Assembly: GCA_023228445.1 (NCBI GenBank)
Contig: JALOBD010000017.1
Span: 1-20,264 of the forward strand
Origin: Sphaerochaeta sp.
GTDB lineage: Bacteria; Spirochaetota; Spirochaetia; Sphaerochaetales; Sphaerochaetaceae
Direction of reading: 5' to 3'
Length of the DNA stretch: 20,264 nt
How positions within the stretch are numbered: position 1 is the first letter of the stretch; every line of letters starts with the position of its first letter. Below, in pieces: positions 8,224-16,018 of the stretch. The translations under genes and the position numbers were made by a program. Under the pieces are notes generated by a model, which saw only the letters and a program-made list of their open reading frames with translations, made no database searches and was not told the origin of the DNA.

Positions 8224-8888
8224 ACCAACACCTCGATGAGGAGCGTGGCCAGAAGCGGGACGGTGAGGTTATCCAACCCGAAGGGGGTGAGCACCTCCAC
8301 CACCGCGCTGACGAAGGCGACCACCACCGTGACCGTGATGAGTTTGGCAAGCGAAAGATCGGAGAAGAAAATCAGGGCCACGAGGACGACGACCACAGAG
8401 ACGATGAACATCGTCAGGGTGCCGAGGTATGACTTCTTGGAGACGTTGAAGGGGATCTCCCGCTTGCCCCACTTGGCGCCGATGAGCGCGGCCAGTCCAT
8501 CGCCGTAGCCCATGACCAGCACCCCGATGGTCGACGCCAGCGGGCTGACCAAATGGTTGTACTGCAAGACCACCAAGATCACCAACGTCACCGGAAAGTA
8601 GATCAAGCCGTAGTTGCGCTTCCGGTCCCCAAGGCCCAGTGCCGTCCCCCACTCGCGGAAGGTGAAGAGGCTGTTGAGGATGATGAAGGTGATCGGCCCG
8701 ATGAGGGCGTAGGTGAGGGTGTTGAAGTACCAGAGCTCGAGGAACCACCAGTTGGAGACGCCGATGTGGATGAACTTGCGCATCGACTCACTTGAGATGG
8801 CACACCACTTCTTCAGTGCGATGCCCACGGCGATGACCAGGGCGAGGAATGGGAAGGAGATCAAGAGACCGATGATGTTGCTATTCAT
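8220..8888 (-). CDS. VTE5/dolichol-kinase-like CTP-dependent prenol kinase family membrane protein
   Basis: This polytopic membrane protein belongs to the phytol kinase/SEC59/CdsA-like fold. It shows the family's RKFIHIG motif near the N-terminus, and GYGDGLAALIG followed by KKSYLGT, the signature region of CTP-dependent prenol kinases such as VTE5 and dolichol kinase. About seven hydrophobic segments are present. No start has a clear ribosome binding site. I favour the ATG at 8888 (222 residues), where the hydrophobic N-terminus begins; ATGs at 8897, 8906 and 8981 are possible. It overlaps the DUF92/VTE6-like gene by 4 nt, giving a probable two-step alcohol-to-diphosphate module. Phosphatidate cytidylyltransferase is an alternative, but the RKxxHI motif favours the kinase branch. 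Confidence 0.78.
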   Translation of the reverse strand: MNSNIIGLLISFPFLALVIAVGIALKKWCAISSESMRKFIHIGVSNWWFLELWYFNTLTYALIGPITFIILNSLFTFREWGTALGLGDRKRNYGLIYFPVTLVILVVLQYNHLVSPLASTIGVLVMGYGDGLAALIGAKWGKREIPFNVSKKSYLGTLTMFIVSVVVVLVALIFFSDLSLAKLITVTVVVAFVSAVVEVLTPFGLDNLTVPLLATLLIEVLV

Positions 8889-8944
8889 ACCCGACATAAT
8901 GGTCATGTTTGTCAGGAATTTCAAGCAGAGAGACAGCCGTTGAA

Positions 8945-8998
8945 TCATAAATGTACAGCGAGCAAGAATTGACAGCCCCATGGGCCCATGGTACCGTT
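8945..8998. promoter_or_regulatory. Divergent promoter region with a perfect 14-bp palindrome
   Basis: For the plus-strand RRM gene, a consensus TTGACA (8970-8975) and TACCGT (8993-8998) are exactly 17 bp apart. The spacer holds the perfect palindrome CCATGGGCCCATGG (8979-8992). On the minus strand TATGAT (8950-8945) could be the -10 of the VTE5-like gene, with a poor -35 overlapping the plus-strand TTGACA. The plus promoter is well supported; the minus one is weak. Confidence 0.5.
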
Positions 8999-9152
8999 TG
9001 AATGCTTTCGTTGTTGTGTTGCAGACCTCTTTCGCTTTGTGTTCGCCTGCGTTCGTTACTGGATGGATTTCGCTGACAGCCCAGAGTCCAAGACTGCTCC
9101 ACCGAAAACAATATCACAAGACAGGCGTTGCAGTCTGCAAAGGATGCGTTGC
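8999..9152 (+). other. Long 5' leader of the RRM protein gene
   Basis: About 150 nt separate the predicted transcription start (near 9005) from the ATG, and no gene is visible in it. The leader has GTTGCA three times; two of these are in 8-nt direct repeats GCGTTGCA at 9125 and 9146, the second touching the start codon. A small stem (TTGCA/TGCAA, 9128-9140) lies immediately before the AAGGA ribosome binding site. Leader-based temperature control or self-regulation is possible but unproven. Confidence 0.4.
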
Positions 9153-9431
9153 ATGGCAAAGAAAATCTATGTCGGTAATATGAGTTACAAGACCAGTGAG
9201 GAGGAGCTGTTGCAGCTCTTTGCCCAATACGGGACCGTGCTGAGTGCCAACATCATCATTGATCGGGAGACCCACCGCCCCAAGGGCTTCGGGTTCGTCG
9301 AGATGGAGGATGATGCGGCGGCCGAAGAGGCCATCGCCCAGCTGGACGGGGTGGAGTTCGGTGGACGGAACCTTCGGGTCAATGAAGCGATTGCAAAGAG
9401 CCGTCCCGCCGGCGGCTCATACCGTCACTGA
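9153..9431 (+). CDS. Small RRM-domain RNA-binding protein
   Basis: The 92-residue protein is a single RNA-recognition motif, like the small bacterial Rbp proteins of cyanobacteria and some spirochaetes. RNP2 is IYVGNM (residues 5-10) and RNP1 is KGFGFVEM (44-51), both with their aromatic RNA-contact residues. A short basic tail (AKSRPAGGSYRH) follows. I start at the ATG at 9153 because AAGGA lies 9 nt upstream and the RRM fold begins at once; the frame stays open to 8988 but that stretch is leader. It is monocistronic, with its own promoter and terminator. In other bacteria such proteins respond to cold or bind mRNA; the target here is unknown. Confidence 0.92.
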   Translation: MAKKIYVGNMSYKTSEEELLQLFAQYGTVLSANIIIDRETHRPKGFGFVEMEDDAAAEEAIAQLDGVEFGGRNLRVNEAIAKSRPAGGSYRH

Positions 9432-9454
9432 CCTACCAGACATCCAGTAACAAC

Positions 9455-9485
9455 CGGGCTGCACGAGCAGCCCGATTCTTTTTCC
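9455..9485 (+). terminator. Rho-independent terminator of the RRM gene
   Basis: A perfect 8-bp GC-rich stem (CGGGCTGC and GCAGCCCG, loop ACGA, 9455-9474) is followed by ATTCTTTTT. It lies between two convergent genes and starts 24 nt after the RRM stop. Confidence 0.92.
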
Positions 9486-9487
9486 TC

Positions 9488-11347
9488 TCACCATGCCCCG
9501 CCGCCACCGCCGCCAAAGCCCCCCCCACTGAAGCCCGAGGAGCCAAAGGAGGAGCGGATCGGGGAGCGTGAGCCACCCTTGGCCTGGCTGTAGACCGCCC
9601 GCTCCATGACCCCGGCGTGCAGGCGCGTAGAGAGTGCCGAGTAGAAGAGTGCGTTCGCCGCCGGGCGACTGCCGATGTACCAGGAGGCCTGCTCGATGGC
9701 GATACCCTTGAACTTCTTCGCCCACACGCTCTCCAGGCCCAGCACGATGGCGTAGCCCAACACGTGGTAGAAGAGCTGGGGATCGGTCTCGACCATCAGC
9801 TTCAGACGCGGCTTCTCCACTGCCTTGATGAACTCCATGTAGCCGGCGATCTCTTCAAGCTGCTGTTGGGCGTAGGCGCTGCGTTTGGCCGTGACGATGG
9901 TCAGCACCCCGAGCAGGAACGGGGCACCCACCTGGGCGAGGGCCATGATCAGGCTGTACAACGGTCCACGCTCCAAGAGGCCGGCGTGGATGGTCAGTGC
10001 AATGACGAGGAGGAACACAAGCAGGATGCCGATGGCCACATACTTGATGAAGCGCTTGAACTTCGAGCCGACCAACCACGTTTGCGTGATGCGATGGGCA
10101 AAGAGCAGTGCCACACCAAAGGAGAAGAGACCGATGCCGGCCAAGAGCACCAGCTCCCCTTCTGCCTCGACGATTGTCGAGGCCACCGCCAGCACAATCG
10201 CGCTGATTGCCCCATAGAGCAGGGCGAAGGTGCGTTTGCGCTCAGCAACCGGGTCGGTGAGGCGCCGCTCACCCTTGAAGTAGGCGCGCACGAGGTCCTT
10301 GACCTTTGTCATTGCCTCAGCGAAGGTCCCCTTCTCCAGTTGTTTGAGCGTCACCGTCGTCCCATCACCGGCGGCGAAAAAATCTTCAAAGAGCTTGCGT
10401 TCATGGGCCTTTGCTGTCTTCAGGTCCCGCTCTTTGGTAAAGAGAAACTGCTTCTTTCCCTGCTCCTCGATGGTCAGGTATCCCCCGTCGGCCCAATGGA
10501 AGAGCATGCTCGTCAGATCCTTGTTGTCCACCACCCCGTCGGCGAGGTAGCCGACCTCCAGCGGGCTGAGACCGGAGGGGGCATCATAGCGCACCACCGG
10601 GACGAAGACCTCCTCCCGTCCGTAGCGAGTGAAGAGCAGGAGCGCATGGGCCACCATAGCGGCGGCGCCAATGAGGGCTGCGATCGAGAAGGGGATGGTA
10701 CGGTCGACGAAGGGGACCACCTCACTGAAGTACCCCTCCTCCATTTGGACACGCAGCGTCACCGCTTCACCCGAGCTGAGGTTCTGCGCAGCGCCGGTGA
10801 TGGTCCGCCCGTCATCACTGATGGAGTACTCACCGCGCTGGGAAGTCGAACCGTAGGCCCCGCCGGTGAGAAAGACCATCGATGGGTCCACGGCCTTGGG
10901 GAAGGTCACGGCAAAGACAAACTCCTTGATGGGGGCCTGCCACCCGTCGCCGAGGAGGTTGTAGTAGAACTCGTCCCACTCGCTGGTGCGGTCATCACCG
11001 ATGTGGTAGGTGTAGGAGAGGCGGTACTCCTTCAAACCGCTGACGGTCCGGTCGGCCGAGCCGAGGCGGAAGGTCACCCAATCCGGGGAGACGGAGTCAC
11101 GCGTGATGGGCTCGCTGCTCTTCAGGTCCTCCACCGTGGTGCGTACCTTGCCAAACTTGACCGGGATCTCGCGATAGATGCCGTGGCGCGGGGTTGAGAA
11201 GTTGGCCACGATCCGCTCCTCGATGTGGTAGCTGTTGTCCAAGCCAACCTCTATGGCGATGTCAATGTGCTCGAAGAAATAGTCCTGTGCCCCAAGGGTG
11301 CACAGGATCATGACCGAGAGGAGGACGAGAAGGGCAAATCGTTTCAT
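9488..11347 (-). CDS. DUF2207 domain membrane protein
   Basis: This 619-residue exported membrane protein has a signal peptide (about residues 1-20, ending near LGAQD). An extracytoplasmic DUF2207 domain begins with the FEHIDIAIEV and HGIYREIPV segments typical of the family. A membrane span lies near residues 215-240, a cytoplasmic region follows, and two further hydrophobic blocks lie around 370-420 and 430-490. The C-terminus is Gly/Ser-rich and ends in GGGGGGAW, as in many DUF2207 and TPM-domain proteins. Its start overlaps the lemA stop by 1 nt (TGATG), so the two are translationally coupled. lemA-DUF2207 pairs recur in bacteria, but the function is not established. A cell-envelope role is my inference. 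Confidence 0.88.
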   Translation of the reverse strand: MKRFALLVLLSVMILCTLGAQDYFFEHIDIAIEVGLDNSYHIEERIVANFSTPRHGIYREIPVKFGKVRTTVEDLKSSEPITRDSVSPDWVTFRLGSADRTVSGLKEYRLSYTYHIGDDRTSEWDEFYYNLLGDGWQAPIKEFVFAVTFPKAVDPSMVFLTGGAYGSTSQRGEYSISDDGRTITGAAQNLSSGEAVTLRVQMEEGYFSEVVPFVDRTIPFSIAALIGAAAMVAHALLLFTRYGREEVFVPVVRYDAPSGLSPLEVGYLADGVVDNKDLTSMLFHWADGGYLTIEEQGKKQFLFTKERDLKTAKAHERKLFEDFFAAGDGTTVTLKQLEKGTFAEAMTKVKDLVRAYFKGERRLTDPVAERKRTFALLYGAISAIVLAVASTIVEAEGELVLLAGIGLFSFGVALLFAHRITQTWLVGSKFKRFIKYVAIGILLVFLLVIALTIHAGLLERGPLYSLIMALAQVGAPFLLGVLTIVTAKRSAYAQQQLEEIAGYMEFIKAVEKPRLKLMVETDPQLFYHVLGYAIVLGLESVWAKKFKGIAIEQASWYIGSRPAANALFYSALSTRLHAGVMERAVYSQAKGGSRSPIRSSFGSSGFSGGGFGGGGGGAW

Positions 11348-11895
11348 CAGAACTTCACCTCGACGCGGCTTCTCGCCTCCTCTTCGATGACCAGGTACTC
11401 CTTCTTGGAGAAGTTGAGGACCTTGGCCACCAGCGATGAGGGGAAGAGTTCGATGAGGGTGTTGATCTGCTTGATGACTGCATTGTAGTACTTGCGTGCC
11501 CCCAGCAGCTGCTCCTCAATCTTCTGCAGCTGTCTCTGCAGGTCGAGGAACCCCTGGTTGGCCTTCAAGTCGGGGTATGCCTCACTGAGGGCGAAGAGGG
11601 AGCGCAGCGCCGATGAGAAGGCCTTGTCCGCCTCATCTCGAGATTCGAGTGTCGGTGAGGCGACTGCCTTGTTGCGTGCCTCAATGACCGCCGTCAGTGT
11701 CTTCTGCTCATGCGAAGCGTACCCCTTGACCGTCTCCACCAAGTTGGGGACCAGATCATAGCGCTGCTTGAGGTGGGCATCGAGGGCAGAACCTGCCTCC
11801 TCCCCTTGGTTCTTCAGCCGAACGTACTTGTTGTTCACCGAAATCACATAGAGGGCGAGCAGCACCACTACAGCAATGATAATGATAAGTGTCAT
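11347..11895 (-). CDS. lemA: LemA family protein
   Basis: The 182-residue LemA protein has one N-terminal membrane segment (about residues 2-21). A long helical domain follows with the family signatures NQGEEAGSALDAHLKQRYDLVPNLVETVKGY, here starting near residue 30, and YPDLKANQGFLDLQRQLQKIE-QLLGARKYYN. I moved the start to the ATG at 11895 because AGGAGG lies 7 nt upstream; a longer frame would need an upstream TTG with no ribosome binding site. It is the first gene of the pair with DUF2207. A candidate promoter is TTGACC (11953-11948), 17 bp from CATGCT (11930-11925). LemA proteins are widespread and their molecular role is unclear. Confidence 0.93.
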   Translation of the reverse strand: MTLIIIIAVVVLLALYVISVNNKYVRLKNQGEEAGSALDAHLKQRYDLVPNLVETVKGYASHEQKTLTAVIEARNKAVASPTLESRDEADKAFSSALRSLFALSEAYPDLKANQGFLDLQRQLQKIEEQLLGARKYYNAVIKQINTLIELFPSSLVAKVLNFSKKEYLVIEEEARSRVEVKF

Positions 11896-11924
11896 CGTCA
11901 AACCTCCTGACAAGTGTCACCGTC

Positions 11925-11953
11925 AGCATGATGTGTCTCTTTGATGCGGTCAA
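11925..11953 (-). promoter_or_regulatory. Candidate lemA promoter
   Basis: On the minus strand, TTGACC and CATGCT are 17 bp apart, with the start codon about 30 nt beyond the -10. The -35 is strong (5 of 6) and the -10 weak (3 of 6). Confidence 0.35.
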
Positions 11954-11980
11954 GTATGCGAGGAAGCTGGCGCACACTTC

Positions 11981-12038
11981 TTGCATTCAAAGAAATTGTG
12001 CTGTATCTTTATTCGTGTTCATCGCATAAATATTCACC
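11981..12038 (+). promoter_or_regulatory. argR-pgi promoter with tandem ARG-box-like operators
   Basis: TTGCAT (11981-11986) and TATCTT (12004-12009) are 17 bp apart. Two sites match the 10 conserved positions of the E. coli ARG box (TGAAT-wwww-ATTCA) at 8 of 10. They are TGTAT-CTTT-ATTCG (12002-12015) and CGCAT-AAAT-ATTCA (12023-12036). As 18-bp boxes they are separated by exactly 3 bp, 21 bp centre to centre, the standard paired-box arrangement for an ArgR hexamer. The first box covers the -10 and the second follows +1, suggesting autorepression. Confidence 0.55.
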
Positions 12039-12053
12039 GAGGAGATAGAGACC

Positions 12054-12524
12054 ATGAGGGAACGACATAACCGACTTGCCGTTGTCAAGGAGTTGATCAA
12101 AAACAACCGGATAGACAACCAGGATATGCTGCTGGAGATGCTTCGGGTCGAGGGGTACAGCGTGACGCAGGCAACCCTGTCACGGGACTTGAAGATGCTG
12201 AAGGTAGGCAAGATCAGCGACGGCTGGTCGGGCTACTACTACAGCCTCCCCGACAGCGATCTGGTCAGCGAGTCGGAGAAGAGTTATATCCAGGATGTGC
12301 GCCGTGGCATCCTCTCCATCGAGTTCAGCGGCAACTTCGGCGTGATCAAGACCAGGCCCGGGCATGCCAACTCGGTGGGTATCGCCCTCGACATCCTGGC
12401 GATTCCCGAGATCCTCGGCACACTGGCGGGTGACGATACAATCTTCATCATCCTGCGCGAGGGGATGAGCAAAGAGGATCTGCAGGAGAGCTTCAAGACC
12501 CGAATCCCCGACATCGAGGAGTAG
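12054..12524 (+). CDS. argR: Arginine repressor ArgR
   Basis: ArgR is a hexameric, arginine-dependent transcription factor that controls arginine biosynthesis and catabolism. The 156-residue length is normal. The N-terminal winged helix (about residues 1-70) has the recognition motif TQATLSRDLK with S43 and R44. The C-terminal domain has TRPGHANSVGIALD (100-113) and GTLAGDDTI (122-130), which form the arginine-binding and trimerisation core. A purine-rich GAGGAG site lies upstream of the ATG. Tandem ARG-box-like sites overlap its promoter. pgi follows after only 3 nt, an unusual partner. Confidence 0.95.
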   Translation: MRERHNRLAVVKELIKNNRIDNQDMLLEMLRVEGYSVTQATLSRDLKMLKVGKISDGWSGYYYSLPDSDLVSESEKSYIQDVRRGILSIEFSGNFGVIKTRPGHANSVGIALDILAIPEILGTLAGDDTIFIILREGMSKEDLQESFKTRIPDIEE

Positions 12525-12527
12525 CCA

Positions 12528-14126
12528 ATGGACTTTCAGAACCTCGACCGCATCAAGGCCTTCGACGAGCTCAAGGGCCTCAAGCCAGCTTCCATCAAAG
12601 AGCTCCTCAGCCCCAAGCGCATCGCCTCCTCGTGGGTTGAGGCGGGGGCATCACTGCGCTACAACTGGGCGGCGATGCCGATCGATGAAGAACACCTGCG
12701 CGTCCTCCAAGCACTCAGCGATGAGGCCCAGCTCATCGACAAGTACCGCGCCCTCCTCGATGGTGCGGTGATGAACACCGGCGAGGGGCGGCAGGTGCTC
12801 CACCACCTTGCACGCGGCCAGGTGGGCAAGCCGGTCATCATCGACGGCGAGGACAAGCGTGCCTTCTATGAACAGGAACTCTCCGAGATCAAGGAGTTCG
12901 CCCAGGATGTCCGAAGCGGCGAGCTTGTCGGTTCAACCGGCAAACCCTTCACCACCGTCGTACAGATCGGCATCGGCGGCAGTGACCTCGGTCCCCGTGC
13001 CCTTTGCCTTGCCCTCAAGGGGTGGGCGGCTTTCAAAAAGATTCCCACCCTCGACGCCCGATTCATCAGCAACGTCGACCCTGACGATGCAGCCCAAGTC
13101 CTCAGTGAGATCGATTTGGAACACACCCTGTTCATCCTCGTATCGAAGAGCGGAACCACAGAGGAGACCCTCACCAATAGAGAATTCGTCTCCCAAGCGC
13201 TGCAAGCGAAGGGTCTGCGACCCATTGAGCACATCGTGGTGGTGACCGGGAAGGACAGCCCGCTTACCGATCGGTACAATACGCTTGACTCCAGCCTCTT
13301 CGGCAACGGTGTACTGACCCCCTTCTTCATCGACAACTACATCGGCGGACGCTACAGCGCAACGAGCGCGGTGGGTGGGCTCATCATCTCGCTTGCCTTC
13401 GGGTACGAGACCTTCCAGATGATTCTCAGCGGCGCCCATCAGGCGGATGTGCAGGCGCTCAATCCCTCGATCGGTGAGAACGCCGCACTCCTCGATGCGC
13501 TGATCGGCGTCTACCTGAGAAACGTCCTCTGCCTGCCATCGACGGCAATCCTGCCCTACTCACAGGCTCTCAGTCGCTTCAGCGCACACCTGCAGCAGCT
13601 GGACATGGAGAGCAACGGCAAGAGCGTCAACCGCGACGGAGAGGCGATCGGCTACCCCACCGGGCCGGTGATCTTCGGAGAGCCGGGCACCAACGGCCAG
13701 CACTCCTTCTACCAGTTGCTCCATCAGGGCACCGACATCGTACCGCTGCAGTTCATTGGCTTCAGGCACTGCCAGAGCGACCAGGATGTCACCGTCCAAG
13801 GTTCGACGAGCCAGCAGAAGCTCAACGCCAACCTCGTTGCCCAGATCGTCGCCTTCGCCCGGGGCAAGGAGGATGCGAACGCCAACAAGCGCTTTGGCGG
13901 CGAGCGCCCATCAAGCCTGCTCTTCGCCAATCGCCTGACACCCGAACTGCTTGGAGCCTTGCTGGCCCACTACGAGAACAAGGTGATGTTCCAGGGCTTT
14001 TTATGGAACGTCAACAGCTTCGACCAGGAGGGTGTGCAGCTGGGCAAAGTGCTGGCCACCAACGTGCTGAAGGGAAGTAAGGAGGACCCGGTCCTCAAGT
14101 CGTGGGCGAAAATCTTCGGCCTCTAG
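12528..14126 (+). CDS. pgi: Glucose-6-phosphate isomerase
   Basis: Pgi interconverts glucose-6-phosphate and fructose-6-phosphate in glycolysis and gluconeogenesis. The 532-residue protein is full length and has all main motifs: GIGGSDLGPRAL (about 148-160) and SKSGTTEET (about 207-215) for phosphate binding, GGRYSATSAVG near 273 with the PGI signature arginine, and QLDMESNGKSV near 357 with the catalytic glutamate. GEPGTNGQHSFYQLLHQG near 385 carries the ring-opening histidine, and EGVQLGK near 503 the C-terminal lysine. It starts 3 nt after argR, with its GAGGAG ribosome binding site in the argR 3' end, so the two are cotranscribed. A GC-rich hairpin follows the stop. Confidence 0.97.
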   Translation: MDFQNLDRIKAFDELKGLKPASIKELLSPKRIASSWVEAGASLRYNWAAMPIDEEHLRVLQALSDEAQLIDKYRALLDGAVMNTGEGRQVLHHLARGQVGKPVIIDGEDKRAFYEQELSEIKEFAQDVRSGELVGSTGKPFTTVVQIGIGGSDLGPRALCLALKGWAAFKKIPTLDARFISNVDPDDAAQVLSEIDLEHTLFILVSKSGTTEETLTNREFVSQALQAKGLRPIEHIVVVTGKDSPLTDRYNTLDSSLFGNGVLTPFFIDNYIGGRYSATSAVGGLIISLAFGYETFQMILSGAHQADVQALNPSIGENAALLDALIGVYLRNVLCLPSTAILPYSQALSRFSAHLQQLDMESNGKSVNRDGEAIGYPTGPVIFGEPGTNGQHSFYQLLHQGTDIVPLQFIGFRHCQSDQDVTVQGSTSQQKLNANLVAQIVAFARGKEDANANKRFGGERPSSLLFANRLTPELLGALLAHYENKVMFQGFLWNVNSFDQEGVQLGKVLATNVLKGSKEDPVLKSWAKIFGL

Positions 14127-14147
14127 CGGCCACGTTCAGATGGTGCG

Positions 14148-14163
14148 GCCCCCGTTTGGGGGC
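14148..14163 (+). terminator. Candidate terminator after pgi
   Basis: A perfect 6-bp stem GCCCCC/GGGGGC with loop GTTT lies 21 nt after the pgi stop. The following sequence (TCGATCTCTGT) is only moderately T-rich, so efficiency is uncertain. Confidence 0.6.
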
Positions 14164-14224
14164 TCGATCTCTGTCAAACCACATAAAAGTACACGTTCAC
14201 TGCCTCGATGGGACCACTTTCCGG

Positions 14225-14253
14225 TTGTCCGATATCCAAATCTTCACTACTAT
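14225..14253 (+). promoter_or_regulatory. Candidate promoter of the ABC exporter operon
   Basis: TTGTCC (14225-14230) and TACTAT (14248-14253) are exactly 17 bp apart. Initiation near 14260 gives a leader of about 28 nt containing AGGAA before the ATG at 14288. Confidence 0.5.
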
Positions 14254-14287
14254 TGAGCAGTATTGACGGAGAACTAGGAATCCATAG

Positions 14288-16018
14288 ATGTATCGTGAAT
14301 TGAGAACGCATACCAAGGGGACACTGTTGCCCACCGCCTTGACGGTGACCTTTGTCATCCTTGAGGTGGTCATGGACGTGACCATCCCCTACCTCATGGC
14401 CCACCTGCTCGACCGGGGCGTCAGCAGTGCCAACATGGGGGAAATCTACAAGTGGGGGGCAATCCTCCTCGGTTGCTCGGCGTTGGCGCTCACCTTCGGC
14501 GTGCTCAGCGGCCACTATGCCGCCCTCGCCTCAACCGCCTTTGCCAGAAACGTCCGAGCCGGGCTCTTTGGCAAGATCCAGAGCTTCTCCTTCTCCAACA
14601 TCGACACCTTCTCCACGGCAAGTCTGGTGACCCGGATGACAGCGGACGTGACCAACGTCCAACGCTCCTTCCAGATGCTCACCCGCATCGCGGTGCGCAG
14701 CCCCGCAATGCTGACCTTCGCCTTCTTCATGGCCCTGAAGCTCAACTCGACCCTTTCGCTGGTCTACATCGTCTCCATCCCGGTGCTGGGCATCGGTCTC
14801 TTTGTGTTGATCAGGAGTGTCTATCCGATCTTCGGCAAGGTCTTCAAGACCTACGACCGCCTCAACCTCGTCGTCCAGGAGAACATCCGGGGTATCCGGG
14901 TGGTGAAGTCCTTCGTCCGTGAGGAGCATGAGAAGCAGAAGTTCAATGCAGTGAGCGACTCGATCTACCAGGACTTCTCCAAGGCGGAGAAGACCATCGC
15001 CCTCAACAGCCCGCTGATGCAGTCGACGATGTACTTCAGCCTCATCGCCATCTCCTTCATCGCCGCCCGCCTGATCGTCGCCGACCGGATGACCACCGGA
15101 CAGCTGATGAGCTTCGTCTCCTACACCTCCCAGATCCTGATGAGCTTGATGATGCTGAGCATGGTCATCGTGATGCTGACCATCAGCCGTGCCTCGGCAG
15201 TCCGCATCGAAGAGGTACTCGCCCAGGAGAGCGACATCGATGAGAACCCGAGCGGGCTTGCCACGGTTAAGGACGGCTCAGTGGTCTTCGAGAACGTCTT
15301 CTTCAGCTACACCAAGGAGAAGGAGAGCTGCTGTTTGAAGGGGATCAACCTCACCATCGAAAGCGGGCAGACGGTGGGTATCCTCGGGGCCACCGGCAGC
15401 GGCAAGACTTCGCTCGTCCAGTTGATCGCCCGCCTCTACGACACCACCGATGGGACAGTGAGAGTCGGTGGGCACGATGTGCGCCACTACCAGACCAAAG
15501 CTCTGCGCCAAGCAGTGGGGATGGTGCTACAGAAGAGCATGCTCTTCGGCGGTACCATCGCCGAGAATCTACGATGGGGCAACAGTGAAGCGAGCGACGA
15601 CGAGCTCGTCTGGGCTGCCTCAATCGCCCAGGCCGACTCGTTTATCAGGAGCTTCCCCGATGGCTATGAGAGCCACATCGAGCAGGATGGCTCGAATGTC
15701 TCCGGCGGCCAGCGCCAGCGTCTCTCCATCGCACGGGCGCTGCTCAAACGACCCAAGATCCTGATCCTCGACGACTCGACCAGCGCGGTCGACACCAAGA
15801 CGGACGCCAAAATCCAAGAGGCGCTCACCGGCGAGCTCGCCGATTCGACCAAAATCGTCATCGCCCAACGGGTGGCCTCGGTCATCGACAGCGACCAGAT
15901 CATCATCCTCGACGAAGGAACGATCCACGCGGTGGGGACACACACCGAACTCTTGGACTCCTGTCGCCTCTACCAGGAGCTCTACGCAAGCCAGGGGCAC
16001 AAGGAGGCACTGCCATGA
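14288..16018 (+). CDS. ABC exporter subunit with degenerate ATP site (TMD-NBD, MdlA/TM287 type)
   Basis: The 576-residue half-transporter has six membrane helices in the first 300 residues and then a nucleotide-binding domain. Walker A is GATGSGKTS (about 368), the signature is VSGGQRQR (about 470), and Walker B is ILILDDSTSAVD (about 490). The catalytic Glu after Walker B is Asp, and the switch His is Gln (IAQRVAS, near 526). These two changes are typical of the degenerate subunit in heterodimeric exporters such as TM287/288 and BmrCD. The partner gene overlaps by 4 nt (ATGA), and its own signature is altered in the complementary way. The substrate is unknown; multidrug or lipid export is usual for this group. 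Confidence 0.93.
   Translation: MYRELRTHTKGTLLPTALTVTFVILEVVMDVTIPYLMAHLLDRGVSSANMGEIYKWGAILLGCSALALTFGVLSGHYAALASTAFARNVRAGLFGKIQSFSFSNIDTFSTASLVTRMTADVTNVQRSFQMLTRIAVRSPAMLTFAFFMALKLNSTLSLVYIVSIPVLGIGLFVLIRSVYPIFGKVFKTYDRLNLVVQENIRGIRVVKSFVREEHEKQKFNAVSDSIYQDFSKAEKTIALNSPLMQSTMYFSLIAISFIAARLIVADRMTTGQLMSFVSYTSQILMSLMMLSMVIVMLTISRASAVRIEEVLAQESDIDENPSGLATVKDGSVVFENVFFSYTKEKESCCLKGINLTIESGQTVGILGATGSGKTSLVQLIARLYDTTDGTVRVGGHDVRHYQTKALRQAVGMVLQKSMLFGGTIAENLRWGNSEASDDELVWAASIAQADSFIRSFPDGYESHIEQDGSNVSGGQRQRLSIARALLKRPKILILDDSTSAVDTKTDAKIQEALTGELADSTKIVIAQRVASVIDSDQIIILDEGTIHAVGTHTELLDSCRLYQELYASQGHKEALP

Noticed and set aside
9617..11197. A 526-codon plus-strand open frame opposite the DUF2207 gene
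   Set aside because: It has no recognisable motif or ribosome binding site, while the minus-strand frame has a signal peptide, membrane helices and family motifs.
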